From assembly GCA_017652965.1 (NCBI GenBank), contig JAGBZZ010000108.1:1-9676 (forward strand): a stretch of DNA of 9,676 nucleotides, given 5' to 3'. The notes under the pieces are model-generated. The model had not been told where the DNA came from, did no database searches, and was given only the letters and a program-made list of their open reading frames with translations. Positions 1 to 6,675 of the stretch are shown here, in pieces. Position 1 is the first letter of the stretch; the number at the start of each line of letters is the position of its first letter. The translations under genes and the position numbers were made by a program. The DNA is from Clostridia bacterium (GTDB lineage Bacteria; Bacillota_A; Clostridia; Oscillospirales; CAG-272).

Positions 1-15
1 CAAGTCGCGGACACA

Positions 16-113
16 AATTGTCTGACCGCAAAAAGGGCACCTGCTACGGCAGGCGCCCTTTTTGCTTACTTCGCCCCGCCTCCGTTTCTGGTTGCGCCTC
101 GTCTCAGACAATT
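16..113. repeat. 10-bp inverted repeat framing a terminator
   Basis: AATTGTCTGA at 16-25 is the exact reverse complement of TCAGACAATT at 104-113. The two arms enclose the terminator hairpin at 28-65. The similarity continues weakly outward (GACA on the left, TGTC on the right). This could be an outer stem of a larger RNA fold or the ends of a roughly 98-bp miniature element. No target-site duplication is evident, so I do not call it a mobile element. Confidence 0.4.
28..65 (-). terminator. Intrinsic terminator, 17-bp stem, U-tailed
   Basis: Arms at 28-44 and 49-65 pair over 17 positions around a TACG loop. Runs of A and T at the outer ends give a U-tail in either direction. One position is imperfect: read on the minus strand it is a G-U wobble, read on the plus strand it is an A-C mismatch. 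The hairpin therefore suits minus-strand transcripts best. It would stop the candidate small RNA or clpC read-through, and may also serve a plus-strand gene ending left of the window. Confidence 0.8.
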
Positions 114-162
114 CTGTCTCGCGAAAATCCCATTCGTCGGACGATAGAGAAGCGAGCGCGAG

Positions 163-236
163 AAAAAAGATGCAGAACCTACGGGCGATAGTATTACAAG
201 CCGTACGGCGAGTAAGAGGCTATCCATCGGTTCTGC
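163..236 (-). ncRNA. Candidate small structured RNA, about 74 nt
   Basis: On the minus strand a promoter-like sequence (244-272) places a likely start at G236. That base is the first of GCAGAACC (236-229), which pairs perfectly with GGTTCTGC (179-172). Nested inside are three further short stems: GATAG with CTATC, TTAC with GTAA, and GCC with GGC around a GTAC loop. Three bases after the outer stem comes a run of six U (168-163), as in a factor-independent 3' end. The agreement of promoter, start, fold and U-run is the evidence. I do not recognise the family, and no comparative support can be seen from one sequence. It could instead be an attenuator-like 5' part of a longer transcript running to the terminator at 28-65. 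Confidence 0.45.
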
Positions 237-243
237 GGAGAAT

Positions 244-272
244 AGTGTACCACAATCCTCCGAAAAAAGCAA
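244..272 (-). promoter_or_regulatory. Sigma-A-like promoter, minus strand
   Basis: Read on the minus strand, a -35 TTGCTT (272-267) lies 17 nt before a -10 TACACT (249-244). A TGG precedes the -10, giving an extended -10 element. The start would fall near 236, at the first base of the candidate small RNA. No gene start lies close downstream. Confidence 0.5.
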
Positions 273-371
273 TACCTCCGATGAAAAAATCTCCCGAGTC
301 GAACACGATGGTGCTTCGTCACGAGGAGGACGGCGCTGTTACGGCAAGCACGGTGACCAAAGGTAGAAGAG

Positions 372-435
372 ATGCCCTGCCCGAGGACTTCAACGCAAGC
401 GAGGTTGTGGACCGTGGGCTTCCTGTGCGGGGCAT
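372..435 (+). other. Possible structured RNA element, plus strand
   Basis: ATGCCCTGC (372-380) pairs with GCGGGGCAT (427-435) over nine positions including one U-G wobble. After a small internal loop AGGA (384-387) pairs with TCCT (421-424), and CAAC (391-394) pairs with GTTG (404-407). The wobble would be an A-C mismatch if the minus strand were transcribed, so the plus strand folds slightly better. A terminator follows at 446-485. I see no plus-strand promoter upstream. It may equally be 3'-UTR sequence of clpC with no role. Confidence 0.25.
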
Positions 436-445
436 AAACAAAGAG

Positions 446-485
446 AAAGAGCAGGGATGGCGAATTCCATTCCCGCTCTTTTATC
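446..485. terminator. Terminator at the 3' end of clpC
   Basis: Arms at 446-460 and 467-481 form a 15-position stem with a CGAATT loop, starting only a few bases after the clpC stop codon. Each strand's RNA has one G-U wobble and one A-C mismatch, so both read-outs are comparable. The plus-strand tail is T-rich up to 490 (TTTTATCTTTTT), and the minus-strand tail is CTCTTTCTCTTTG. Position makes clpC the obvious user. Confidence 0.65.
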
Positions 486-489
486 TTTT

Positions 490-2898
490 TCATCGGGCGT
501 TGGTCGGCTGAAAGGATAACTCGCCATCCTTGACGGTGGTAACGTGCGGCTCGCCCGGGTGGATCTTTCCCTCTACGACGGCGAGAGAGAAGCGGTCCTC
601 CACAAGGCGCAGGACGGCACGGCGGATCTCGCGGGCACCATATTCCTCGGAATAGCCCGCTTCGGTCAGGAAATCAAGCACTTCGTCGTTGGCCGAAAGG
701 GGATAACCGAGGGCGGCCATCCTTTCCAAGGTTTCGGTCAACAGCTTTTTTGCGATGCGGCGCAGCTCGGGCTTCCCAAGGCGCTTAAAAAGAACGATCT
801 CATCTAAACGGTTCAGAAGCTCCGGGTGGAAATGGCGGCGCAGTTCGGCCTGTGCCTCGCGACGGCGTAGCTGCTCATTGCGATTTTCTGACGGTTCAAT
901 ATTCGCAAATCCAAGGGCGTGTTGTGAACCGGCAGAAGAACCGATGTTAGAGGTCAGAATGATGATGGCGTTGCGGAATTCCACCGTGCGGCCGTGGCCG
1001 TCCGTCAGGATGCCGTCCTCCAGGATCTGCAAAAGAAGATTGTAAATGTCGGGATGCGCTTTTTCGATCTCATCAAAAAGGACGACCGAGTAAGGATGCC
1101 TGCGGATGCTCTCGGTAAGGTGGCCGCCCTCCTCGTATCCGATGTAGCCGGGCGGTGTGCCAACCAAGCGGGAGACGGTATGCTTTTCTCCGTATTCCGA
1201 CATGTCAAACCGCAAAAGCGAGCGCTCACTTCCAAAATAGGCCTCTGCCAAAGCGCGGCAAAGCTCAGTCTTGCCGACGCCGGTAGGGCCGAGAAACAAG
1301 AACGAGCCGATAGGGCGGCGTGGATCCCGCACACCGGTACGTGCCCGCCGTACGGCACGGCTGACTGCCGCCACCGCCTCCTCCTGCCCGATCACCCGCT
1401 CTCGCAGCTCTCCCTCCAGGCTCGCAAGCTTTGCCTCGTCTTTGGCGGTAAGCCGACCGACGGGGATGCCGGTCCTGTCGCTGACGGTCTCTGCGATCAG
1501 GGCGGCGGAAACGGTGGGGGAGGACGGCTTTTTCTTCTCGGCCTCCTGCTTTTTCTGTAAAAGCACCCCGATCTCGTCCCGCAAAAGCGTAGCGCGCTCG
1601 TAATTCTGCGCCAAAACGGCGCTTTCCTTCTCGGATTCTTTCTGCCGTATAATATCATCTATATCTGTCGATTTTTTGGCGATTAAAGACTCTGTAAGGC
1701 GCAATTCGGATGCCGCTTCGTCAATGAGATCCAGGGCTTTGTCCGGCAATTGACGATCCGGCAGATAGCGAACCGACAGCTCGATGGCCGCATCTAAGGC
1801 TTCGTCCGAAATGGTGAGGCCGTGGTGCTTTTCGTAGAGGGGGCGCAGGCCGATCAGGATGGCGCGCGCCTCTTCCTTTTCAGGTGCCTCCACAAGAATT
1901 GGCTGAAAGCGCCGCTCCAGTGCGGCGTCCTTTTCTATGTGGCGGCGGTATTCCTCCACCGTGGTGGCTCCGATCACGCGGATCTCTCCGCGCGCCATAG
2001 CCGGCTTTAGGATATTTGCGGCATCGATCGCCCCCTCGGCTGCCCCCGCACCGACAATGGTGTGAATCTCGTCAAGGAACAGGATCACCTCAGGATTTTC
2101 TTTGAGAGACTCGAGAACGCCTCGCATCCGCTCTTCGAATTCTCCACGGTACTTTGCCCCCGCAATCAGCGAGGACAGATCCAGAGAAAAGAGGTGCTTG
2201 CCCTGCAGGACGTCCGGCACACTGCCGTCCTCGATGCGCAGGGCAAGCCCTTCCACAATGGCGGTTTTTCCAACTCCGGGATCTCCGATCAGACAGGGAT
2301 TGTTCTTGGTACGGCGCGAAAGAATGCGGATCAGGCGCTTCATCTCCTTCTCCCGTCCGATCAAGGGGTCTATCGTGTGGCGGTGCGCCGCCTCCGAAAG
2401 ATCGCGGCCGTAGCTTGCGAAGGCGAGGGGCTTCCTCTCTTTTTGGATATTGCGTTTATTGCCTTCCTTTTTCTCGCCGGCCCATAGCGCTTCCACGTCA
2501 TCCTGGAGGGCGGCAAGATCTGTTCCCAGGGTGGTCAGCACCTTTTTTGCCACGCTCCCATCCGAAAGAAGCAGGGCAAGCAGAAGATGCTCGGTCCCCA
2601 CGGTGCTGCCGGCGGCCCTTTCTCCCGCTACCTCAATGATCTTTCGGACGCGGGGTGTCATGTCGCTGTGTCCCACACTGCTTGGCCTGCCGATCCCCGT
2701 AAAAAGAGAAACCGTTTCGCGTATTTTGTCGCTGTTGACACCCGCCCCCTCCAAAAGGCGGGAGGCGACGCCCTCATGCTCCGCCGCGAGCCCAAAGAGC
2801 AGATGCTCACTTCCAAGATAGGTGTGCCCGAGTGAGGAGGCAAGCTTTTCGGCATTGCGCAGGGCATTTTCCGCCTTGGCGGTAAAGCGTTGTGTCAA
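490..2898 (-). CDS. clpC: ATP-dependent Clp protease ATP-binding subunit ClpC
   Basis: This is a hexameric AAA+ unfoldase that feeds proteins into the ClpP peptidase in the cytoplasm. At 802 aa it has the usual ClpC length. Two Clp_N repeats span about residues 1-140. The first AAA+ domain has Walker A GDPGVGKT (205-212), pore loop KYRGEFEER and Walker B ILFLDE (272-277). A UVR-type linker lies at about 417-452. The second AAA+ domain has Walker A GPTGVGKT (537-544), pore motif GYIGYEEGG and Walker B VVLFDE (605-610). LGF at 662-664 fits the ClpP-docking tripeptide. The start is a TTG at 2898, seven bases after AAAGGAG; no better start is visible. In Bacillota clpC often lies with ctsR, mcsA and mcsB, but none is present here, and no good CtsR operator precedes it. 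The upstream gene ends 53 nt away with no terminator between, so co-transcription with the peptidoglycan-binding genes is likely. Confidence 0.95.
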   Translation of the reverse strand: MTQRFTAKAENALRNAEKLASSLGHTYLGSEHLLFGLAAEHEGVASRLLEGAGVNSDKIRETVSLFTGIGRPSSVGHSDMTPRVRKIIEVAGERAAGSTVGTEHLLLALLLSDGSVAKKVLTTLGTDLAALQDDVEALWAGEKKEGNKRNIQKERKPLAFASYGRDLSEAAHRHTIDPLIGREKEMKRLIRILSRRTKNNPCLIGDPGVGKTAIVEGLALRIEDGSVPDVLQGKHLFSLDLSSLIAGAKYRGEFEERMRGVLESLKENPEVILFLDEIHTIVGAGAAEGAIDAANILKPAMARGEIRVIGATTVEEYRRHIEKDAALERRFQPILVEAPEKEEARAILIGLRPLYEKHHGLTISDEALDAAIELSVRYLPDRQLPDKALDLIDEAASELRLTESLIAKKSTDIDDIIRQKESEKESAVLAQNYERATLLRDEIGVLLQKKQEAEKKKPSSPTVSAALIAETVSDRTGIPVGRLTAKDEAKLASLEGELRERVIGQEEAVAAVSRAVRRARTGVRDPRRPIGSFLFLGPTGVGKTELCRALAEAYFGSERSLLRFDMSEYGEKHTVSRLVGTPPGYIGYEEGGHLTESIRRHPYSVVLFDEIEKAHPDIYNLLLQILEDGILTDGHGRTVEFRNAIIILTSNIGSSAGSQHALGFANIEPSENRNEQLRRREAQAELRRHFHPELLNRLDEIVLFKRLGKPELRRIAKKLLTETLERMAALGYPLSANDEVLDFLTEAGYSEEYGAREIRRAVLRLVEDRFSLAVVEGKIHPGEPHVTTVKDGELSFQPTNAR

Positions 2899-2951
2899 TT
2901 TGCGTCTCCTTTTTCGTATGATGTTGCTATTTTTGACACGCGCGCCGCCTT

Positions 2952-3473
2952 TTATTCGGCTATTTCCGGGCTTTGGGGATAGCCGTAATCGCGTAGCATT
3001 TTGCTGAACATTTCGCCGCTAACGCTTCCGTCCTCCGGCAGAGCATAGATCCTACGGATGGCATTGGCCACGGCGGCGGTTGCATAGGAATAGACCCCTG
3101 TGACGTCGGTACGCACGCCGAGCCCGTAGCGGGATGCCAGCGCGTTCAGAAGCCTCTGCACCTCGGCGACCCCTTCGCCGTGCGCTCCCGCCGAAAGGGG
3201 CAGGCGGGAATCGGGAGGGATCTTTTGCAATCCCATTCGGCCTTGCAGGGCGTGCTGATAATCGCGGTAGAGAGTGCGGAAGGTTTCAAAATCTACCTCG
3301 CCGGTTGGCGGTAAGGCGCGCAGCGCCTGATATTGCTTGACAGCGCTTTTTGTGCTTTCGTCAAAGATCCCGTCTATGGTTACAAGGGGGAGCCCTTCCG
3401 TGCCGTAATGCAGCTCCAGCAAATAGCGCTGAACGGTTCGGATGGCATTTTCTTTATCACTGATCGGGTACAT
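2952..3473 (-). CDS. Peptidoglycan-binding domain protein, two repeats
   Basis: This 173-aa protein consists of two PG_binding_1-type repeats, at about residues 8-68 and 98-160. The first shows the typical pattern of TVQRYLLEL, then TIDGIFDEST, then VKQYQ, then GEVDFETF. The second is more divergent (EVQRLLNAL, VTGVYSYAT). Such domains bind cell-wall glycan or stem peptide. No catalytic domain, signal peptide or membrane segment is visible. The ATG at 3473 follows AAAGGAGG, which overlaps the stop codon of the preceding gene; the gap between the two genes is 10 nt. It is the third gene of the tight operon and probably acts with its larger neighbour. Without a signal peptide it may reach the wall by deposition from the mother cell during sporulation, as some Bacillus spore proteins do; this is inference. 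Confidence 0.85.
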   Translation of the reverse strand: MYPISDKENAIRTVQRYLLELHYGTEGLPLVTIDGIFDESTKSAVKQYQALRALPPTGEVDFETFRTLYRDYQHALQGRMGLQKIPPDSRLPLSAGAHGEGVAEVQRLLNALASRYGLGVRTDVTGVYSYATAAVANAIRRIYALPEDGSVSGEMFSKMLRDYGYPQSPEIAE

Positions 3474-3483
3474 GATGCCTCCT

Positions 3484-4884
3484 TTATGAGATGGGATATC
3501 CGGGATACTGTCCCTCGCGCACTTGGCTTCCGATGTAAAGATCCTTGTATACGTTCATGATGTCATACCATGTGCCCGCCCCTACGACGCCTGTCACCGA
3601 CGAAGGAGAAAAAATGCTTTGAAAGGCGCGCACGGTCGCTTCGGTTCTTTCACCGTAGACCCCGTCTGCCGTGAGGGTGGGTATGGCGGGATAGTACTGC
3701 GCGATATAGGCAAGATACTCTTGTATGGCCTTGACGGCATCGCCCGTATCTCCGAGGGAAAGCGCCTGCCCCGGGAAGGGGAGTGTCTGCCCCTCAACGT
3801 AAAGGATGGGGACGGCGGCCAGCATGCCGAGATAGGTGTTATAAAGCAGATCCCAGGTGATCTCCCCCACGATCCCGTCCGGGGGAAGACCGTAGGTCTT
3901 CTGAAAGCTGATGACCGAGTCGCGCGTTTTCTCGCCGAACACGCCGTCAAGCGCAACCGGGAGGACAGAGCCGACGAACTGCGCAACGTAGGAGAGATAA
4001 TACTGCAGGACACGCACGGCGGGCCCCTCTGAGCCAAGCGCAAGGGCGGAGGGGTAAACAGACGGGATCTCACCCAGCGTCAGCCCCTCTGAATTCAGAT
4101 CCGAAAGACGCTTGACGCCTGTGTAGATATACTGGATCCTGTACCAGGTATTGCGGCCGACGATACCATCCGGTGCAAGGTCAAAGATCTCCTGAAAGGC
4201 GCGTACGGCCTCCTCGGTGGATTCGTTGTAGATGCCGTTTGTCGGGGTGATCTTGGGGATGGCGGGGAAGTTGACGGAAATGCGATTCAAGCGGGTCTGC
4301 ACCAAGAGGACGTTATTGTTGGCCGTCCCGCGGCGCAGTGGGACGGTGGGGGCGCTTTCCCCCACGTCCTCGATCGGGACGTCGGTAACAATATCGATAT
4401 TTTCCCCGTAATAATATTGCAGGATCTCGTACGGGATAAGGCCGCTTCCCGCTAAGGATACCGTCCCCCATTGCGAAAGACCGGGGCAGGTCACGCGGAT
4501 GCCGTCGCAGTAAGAGGTAAAAAGAGGCTCTACAAAGCCGCGGCGCTGTACGTAACTGTCGAAGATCTCGTCAACGATGCGGCTGACGTTTTCGAAAATG
4601 TCACGCCCGTTGACGAAGGCCTGATCGTAAGCGGTGGAGCTTGTAATGTCGAAATTGTATCCCTGGTTCCTGTAAAATTCGGTATAAACGCGATTGAGTG
4701 CAAAGGAGATCTGGGCGTATATATTGGCACGTATGGCCGATTCGGGCCAGGTGGGGTAGACCTCGCTGGAGGCTACGTTTTTGATGTAATCCGGGAAGGC
4801 GAGGGTAACGTTGGGGGAATTTTGATTCGGTGCGCCGAGATGGACGGTGATGGTTTCGGGGATCTTCGGCAAATTGGGCATCAT
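3484..4884 (-). CDS. SpoIID-like domain with three peptidoglycan-binding repeats
   Basis: This 466-aa protein has two parts. Residues about 30-165 resemble SpoIID/LytB. The segment YIKNVASSEVYPTWPESAIRA matches the SpoIID region that carries its catalytic glutamate (here E41), and GLSQWGTVSLAGSGLIPYEILQYYYG (135-160 in part) matches the conserved SpoIID C-terminal motif. SpoIID is a lytic transglycosylase of spore engulfment. Two cysteines (C126, C133) lie just before the second motif. Three PG_binding_1 repeats follow at about 190-255, 285-350 and 380-447, each with the DG(V/I)(F/Y)GE-type or related turn and a GIVG or GVVG turn. No signal peptide or membrane helix is visible, unlike SpoIID itself, which is membrane-anchored. 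The start is one of two adjacent ATGs; the second (4881) is better spaced from GAGGAGG. The ATG at 4884 overlaps the stop of the previous gene by four bases. I am sure of the repeats and fairly sure of the SpoIID relationship; activity is inferred. Confidence 0.85.
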   Translation of the reverse strand: MMPNLPKIPETITVHLGAPNQNSPNVTLAFPDYIKNVASSEVYPTWPESAIRANIYAQISFALNRVYTEFYRNQGYNFDITSSTAYDQAFVNGRDIFENVSRIVDEIFDSYVQRRGFVEPLFTSYCDGIRVTCPGLSQWGTVSLAGSGLIPYEILQYYYGENIDIVTDVPIEDVGESAPTVPLRRGTANNNVLLVQTRLNRISVNFPAIPKITPTNGIYNESTEEAVRAFQEIFDLAPDGIVGRNTWYRIQYIYTGVKRLSDLNSEGLTLGEIPSVYPSALALGSEGPAVRVLQYYLSYVAQFVGSVLPVALDGVFGEKTRDSVISFQKTYGLPPDGIVGEITWDLLYNTYLGMLAAVPILYVEGQTLPFPGQALSLGDTGDAVKAIQEYLAYIAQYYPAIPTLTADGVYGERTEATVRAFQSIFSPSSVTGVVGAGTWYDIMNVYKDLYIGSQVREGQYPGYPIS

Positions 4885-5315
4885 TCCACCTCCTCAAAAA
4901 GCGGCTCGCGCTCCGTAAAGATCAAAGCGCCGGTCGGCGGATTTTTTTGCGGCTCGTACGGAGGCAGGGGGATCAGCTCGGCCTGTTGGATGGCGGTCGT
5001 CCCCGGAAATAGAGGGACGTTTTGAAAAAGCAGGGGATAAAATCCCTCCTTGAATACGGCAACCGTATAGACTGCGTACCCTGCAACGCTTCCGGGTATG
5101 AGCGAAAGTGCCGCGGCCGGGGTCGGTAGCTTTACGCGCTCGGCAAGGCCGCTTTGGTCTGTGGTCAGCAGGTATCGGATGTCCCGATTTCCATCCTCCG
5201 CACCGCTGATCCGTACGTCGGCGCCTGCAACGGGCTGAAAGATGCCCGCAGTGGATACGCGTACAAGCAGAGTGCCAAGGTCTGTCAGCGGGGCGGCTGT
5301 CGCTTTTGAATGCAT
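4881..5315 (-). CDS. Carboxypeptidase-regulatory-like (beta-sandwich) protein
   Basis: This is a 144-aa protein, first of the operon. The frame stays open far upstream across prs, but the real start is the ATG at 5315, preceded by AAGGAGGA. The sequence has the feel of a carboxypeptidase-regulatory or Ig-like beta-sandwich: GTLLVRVSTAGIFQPVAGA, then a short variable part, then LTTDQSGLAERVKLP, then YTVAVFKEGFYPLLFQNVP, ending with a proline-rich tail and an acidic C-terminus. Domains of this fold usually serve in adhesion or as structural modules and have no catalytic residues. There is no signal peptide. Its stop codon overlaps the next start (ATGA), which suggests translational coupling with the SpoIID-like protein and a shared role, perhaps as a structural partner. 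The fold call rests on pattern only. Confidence 0.75.
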   Translation of the reverse strand: MHSKATAAPLTDLGTLLVRVSTAGIFQPVAGADVRISGAEDGNRDIRYLLTTDQSGLAERVKLPTPAAALSLIPGSVAGYAVYTVAVFKEGFYPLLFQNVPLFPGTTAIQQAELIPLPPYEPQKNPPTGALIFTEREPLFEEVE

Positions 5316-5344
5316 AGACGGTTCCTCCTTGGTCGATATGCTAC

Positions 5345-5373
5345 AGTATATGCGCCGAAAAGGCAAAGCGTGT
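5345..5373 (-). promoter_or_regulatory. Possible promoter of the peptidoglycan-binding operon
   Basis: On the minus strand CATATACT (5352-5345) lies 30 nt before the first gene of the operon. It contains a good -10 (TATACT) but no sigma-A -35 at 16-18 nt. It also resembles the CATA-type -10 of the mother-cell factors sigma-E and sigma-K, and an ACAC lies 17 nt upstream (5373-5370), the spacing used for the sigma-K AC. The match is partial and short, so the class of sigma factor is undecided. Confidence 0.3.
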
Positions 5374-5435
5374 GAGAAAAGCGCAAAAACGGTGCTAAGT
5401 TTTCTGAAAAAAACCGCTTTTTGCATGTTTTTTCC

Positions 5436-5463
5436 TTGACAATCGACGGCGCTATGGTATAAT
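5436..5463 (+). promoter_or_regulatory. Sigma-A promoter of prs
   Basis: A perfect -35 TTGACA (5436-5441) and a perfect -10 TATAAT (5458-5463) are separated by 16 nt. TGG precedes the -10, giving an extended -10. Transcription would begin near 5470, leaving a leader of about 29 nt with AGGGTGG as the ribosome binding site. This should be a strong constitutive promoter. Confidence 0.85.
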
Positions 5464-5498
5464 ATATATGTCAATATTACACTAGGGTGGTGCGGAAT

Positions 5499-6617
5499 AT
5501 GAAAGTGCATTCTTACGGAGATCTCAGTATCATTGGCATGCGCGGGTGTGAGCAATTCGTCGCGCAGGTGGATTCCTATCTTCGGGAGTGGCGTCATCAT
5601 GACGGCGAAGGAACTTTTATTGCGGAGGCTTCCTGCCCTCGCTTTGGCAGCGGTGAAGGCAAAGGCATGATCCGCGATTCGATGCGTAGCCGTGATGTGT
5701 ATATCATCTCGGACGTTTTTAACCACGGTGTTACGTATCAGATGTACGGGCAGACGGTTCCGATGAGCCCGGACGATCATTTTCAGGATCTGAAGCGTAT
5801 TATCGGTGCGATCGGCGGTAAGGCCAAGCGCATTACCGTAATTATGCCGATGCTTTATGAGGGGCGCCAGCATAAGCGCTCCGGCCGTGAGTCCTTGGAT
5901 TGCGCGCTTGCCCTGCAGGAGCTCCACAACATCGGGGTAACAAGCTTTATCACCTTTGACGTGCACGATCCCCGTGTGCAGAATGCGATCCCGCTTTGCA
6001 GCTTTGATAATTTCCGCTCTACCTATCAGATGATCAAAGCGCTGGTGCGTGAGTATCCGGACATTGAGTTTGATAAGGAAAAGCTGATGGTGGTCTCGCC
6101 TGACGAGGGGGCGATGTCCCGTTGCATGTACTATTCCTCCATGCTCAGCGTAGAGCTTGGTATGTTCTATAAGCGCCGCAACTATTCGGTGATCGTAAAC
6201 GGTAAGAACCCGATCGAGGCGCACGAGTATCTCGGCCGCGATCCTATGGGGATGGATGTCATCGTAGTGGACGATATGATCTCGTCCGGTGAGTCGATGA
6301 TCGACGTGGCCCGTCAGCTGAAGGCGCGCGGTGCTAACCGCATCTTCATCTTTACCGCCTTCGGCCTCTTCTGCAACGGCCTTGAGCTGATCGATGAGGC
6401 GTATTCTGAGGGGCTCTTTACCCGCATCATGACCACGAACCTTGTCTACAGAACGCCCGAGCTTTTGTCCCGCGAGTGGTACAGTGAGGTGAATATGTGC
6501 AAGTACGTGGCGTACATTATCGATACCCTGAACCATGATCAGAGCGTATCCGGCGTGCTTGATCAGTCCAAGCGCATTCATAACCTGATCACCGAGCATA
6601 AGAAAAATCAGAAATAA
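5499..6617 (+). CDS. prs: Ribose-phosphate pyrophosphokinase, long atypical form
   Basis: The enzyme makes PRPP from ribose 5-phosphate and ATP for purine, pyrimidine, histidine, tryptophan and NAD synthesis. The fold of two phosphoribosyltransferase-like halves is evident. Residues 123-132 (RQHKRSGRES) correspond to the RQDRK-type ATP-binding region, FDVHDPRVQ (153-161) to the DLH metal-site motif, VVSPDEGA (198-205) to the conserved VVSPD segment, and VVDDMISSGES (256-266) to the PRPP loop. At 372 aa it is clearly longer than the usual roughly 315 aa, and several motifs are altered, as in a divergent group found in Clostridia. Frames open at GTG 5487, but the ATG at 5499 is chosen because AGGGTGG lies eight bases before it. 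It is monocistronic between its own promoter and a terminator. A canonical prs may exist elsewhere in the genome, in which case this is a paralogue; that cannot be told here. Confidence 0.88.
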   Translation: MKVHSYGDLSIIGMRGCEQFVAQVDSYLREWRHHDGEGTFIAEASCPRFGSGEGKGMIRDSMRSRDVYIISDVFNHGVTYQMYGQTVPMSPDDHFQDLKRIIGAIGGKAKRITVIMPMLYEGRQHKRSGRESLDCALALQELHNIGVTSFITFDVHDPRVQNAIPLCSFDNFRSTYQMIKALVREYPDIEFDKEKLMVVSPDEGAMSRCMYYSSMLSVELGMFYKRRNYSVIVNGKNPIEAHEYLGRDPMGMDVIVVDDMISSGESMIDVARQLKARGANRIFIFTAFGLFCNGLELIDEAYSEGLFTRIMTTNLVYRTPELLSREWYSEVNMCKYVAYIIDTLNHDQSVSGVLDQSKRIHNLITEHKKNQK

Positions 6618-6625
6618 GATAGCAT

Positions 6626-6663
6626 AAGAAAAAGGACTTCACAGCCGTGAAGTCCTTTTTCTT
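6626..6663. terminator. Bidirectional terminator between prs and the regulator
   Basis: A perfect 17-bp stem (6626-6642 with 6647-6663) surrounds an AGCC loop. A-rich and T-rich outer parts give a U-run in both directions. It lies 9 bases after the prs stop and 13 bases after the stop of the convergent response-regulator gene, so it serves both. Confidence 0.92.
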
Positions 6664-6675
6664 GATGTAAAATGA

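Larger units (their letters stand above)
1..489. other. Non-coding region downstream of clpC
   Basis: This stretch of almost 490 nt holds no convincing gene. Short open frames exist on both strands, but none combines a ribosome binding site with a protein I recognise. What can be supported inside it is listed separately: a terminator at 28-65, an inverted repeat around it, a minus-strand promoter with a candidate small RNA, a plus-strand stem at 372-435, and the clpC terminator. The remaining part, about 273-371, shows nothing I can name. I looked for tmRNA, SRP RNA, RNase P RNA, T-box and common riboswitch signatures and recognised none. Confidence 0.6.

Noticed and set aside
66..272. 68-aa minus-strand open frame ending just before the terminator at 28-65
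   Set aside because: The stop position is suggestive, but there is no ribosome binding site, the frame spans the promoter and hairpin of the candidate small RNA, and the composition does not look like protein.
290..320. tRNA-like T-loop sequence (GTTCGACT on the minus strand)
   Set aside because: The flanking stem is imperfect and no acceptor stem, D-arm, anticodon arm or CCA end can be found, so neither tRNA nor tmRNA is supported.
62..511. 149-aa plus-strand open frame in the left non-coding region
   Set aside because: No ribosome binding site, it begins inside a terminator and overlaps the clpC end on the other strand, and the translation is basic and low in recognisable pattern.
994..1560. 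188-aa plus-strand open frame inside clpC
   Set aside because: Shadow of the GC-rich clpC coding strand with no start signals and no recognisable protein.
2899..2945. CtsR-like heptad upstream of clpC (TGTCAAA-AAT-AGCAACA on the minus strand)
   Set aside because: The first heptad is close, but the second matches only about four of seven positions, too weak to call an operator.
3460..3500. YPIS at the C-terminus of the 466-aa protein and at the N-terminus of the 173-aa protein, as if one gene had been split
   Set aside because: Each gene has its own stop, ribosome binding site and start, and the shared four residues are encoded by different codons. A recent split is not supported.
5316..6599. 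Long minus-strand open frame running upstream of the 144-aa gene, antisense to prs
   Set aside because: It overlies a clear prs gene and its translation is rich in histidine, arginine and isoleucine, as expected for an antisense shadow. A strong ribosome binding site marks the real start at 5315.
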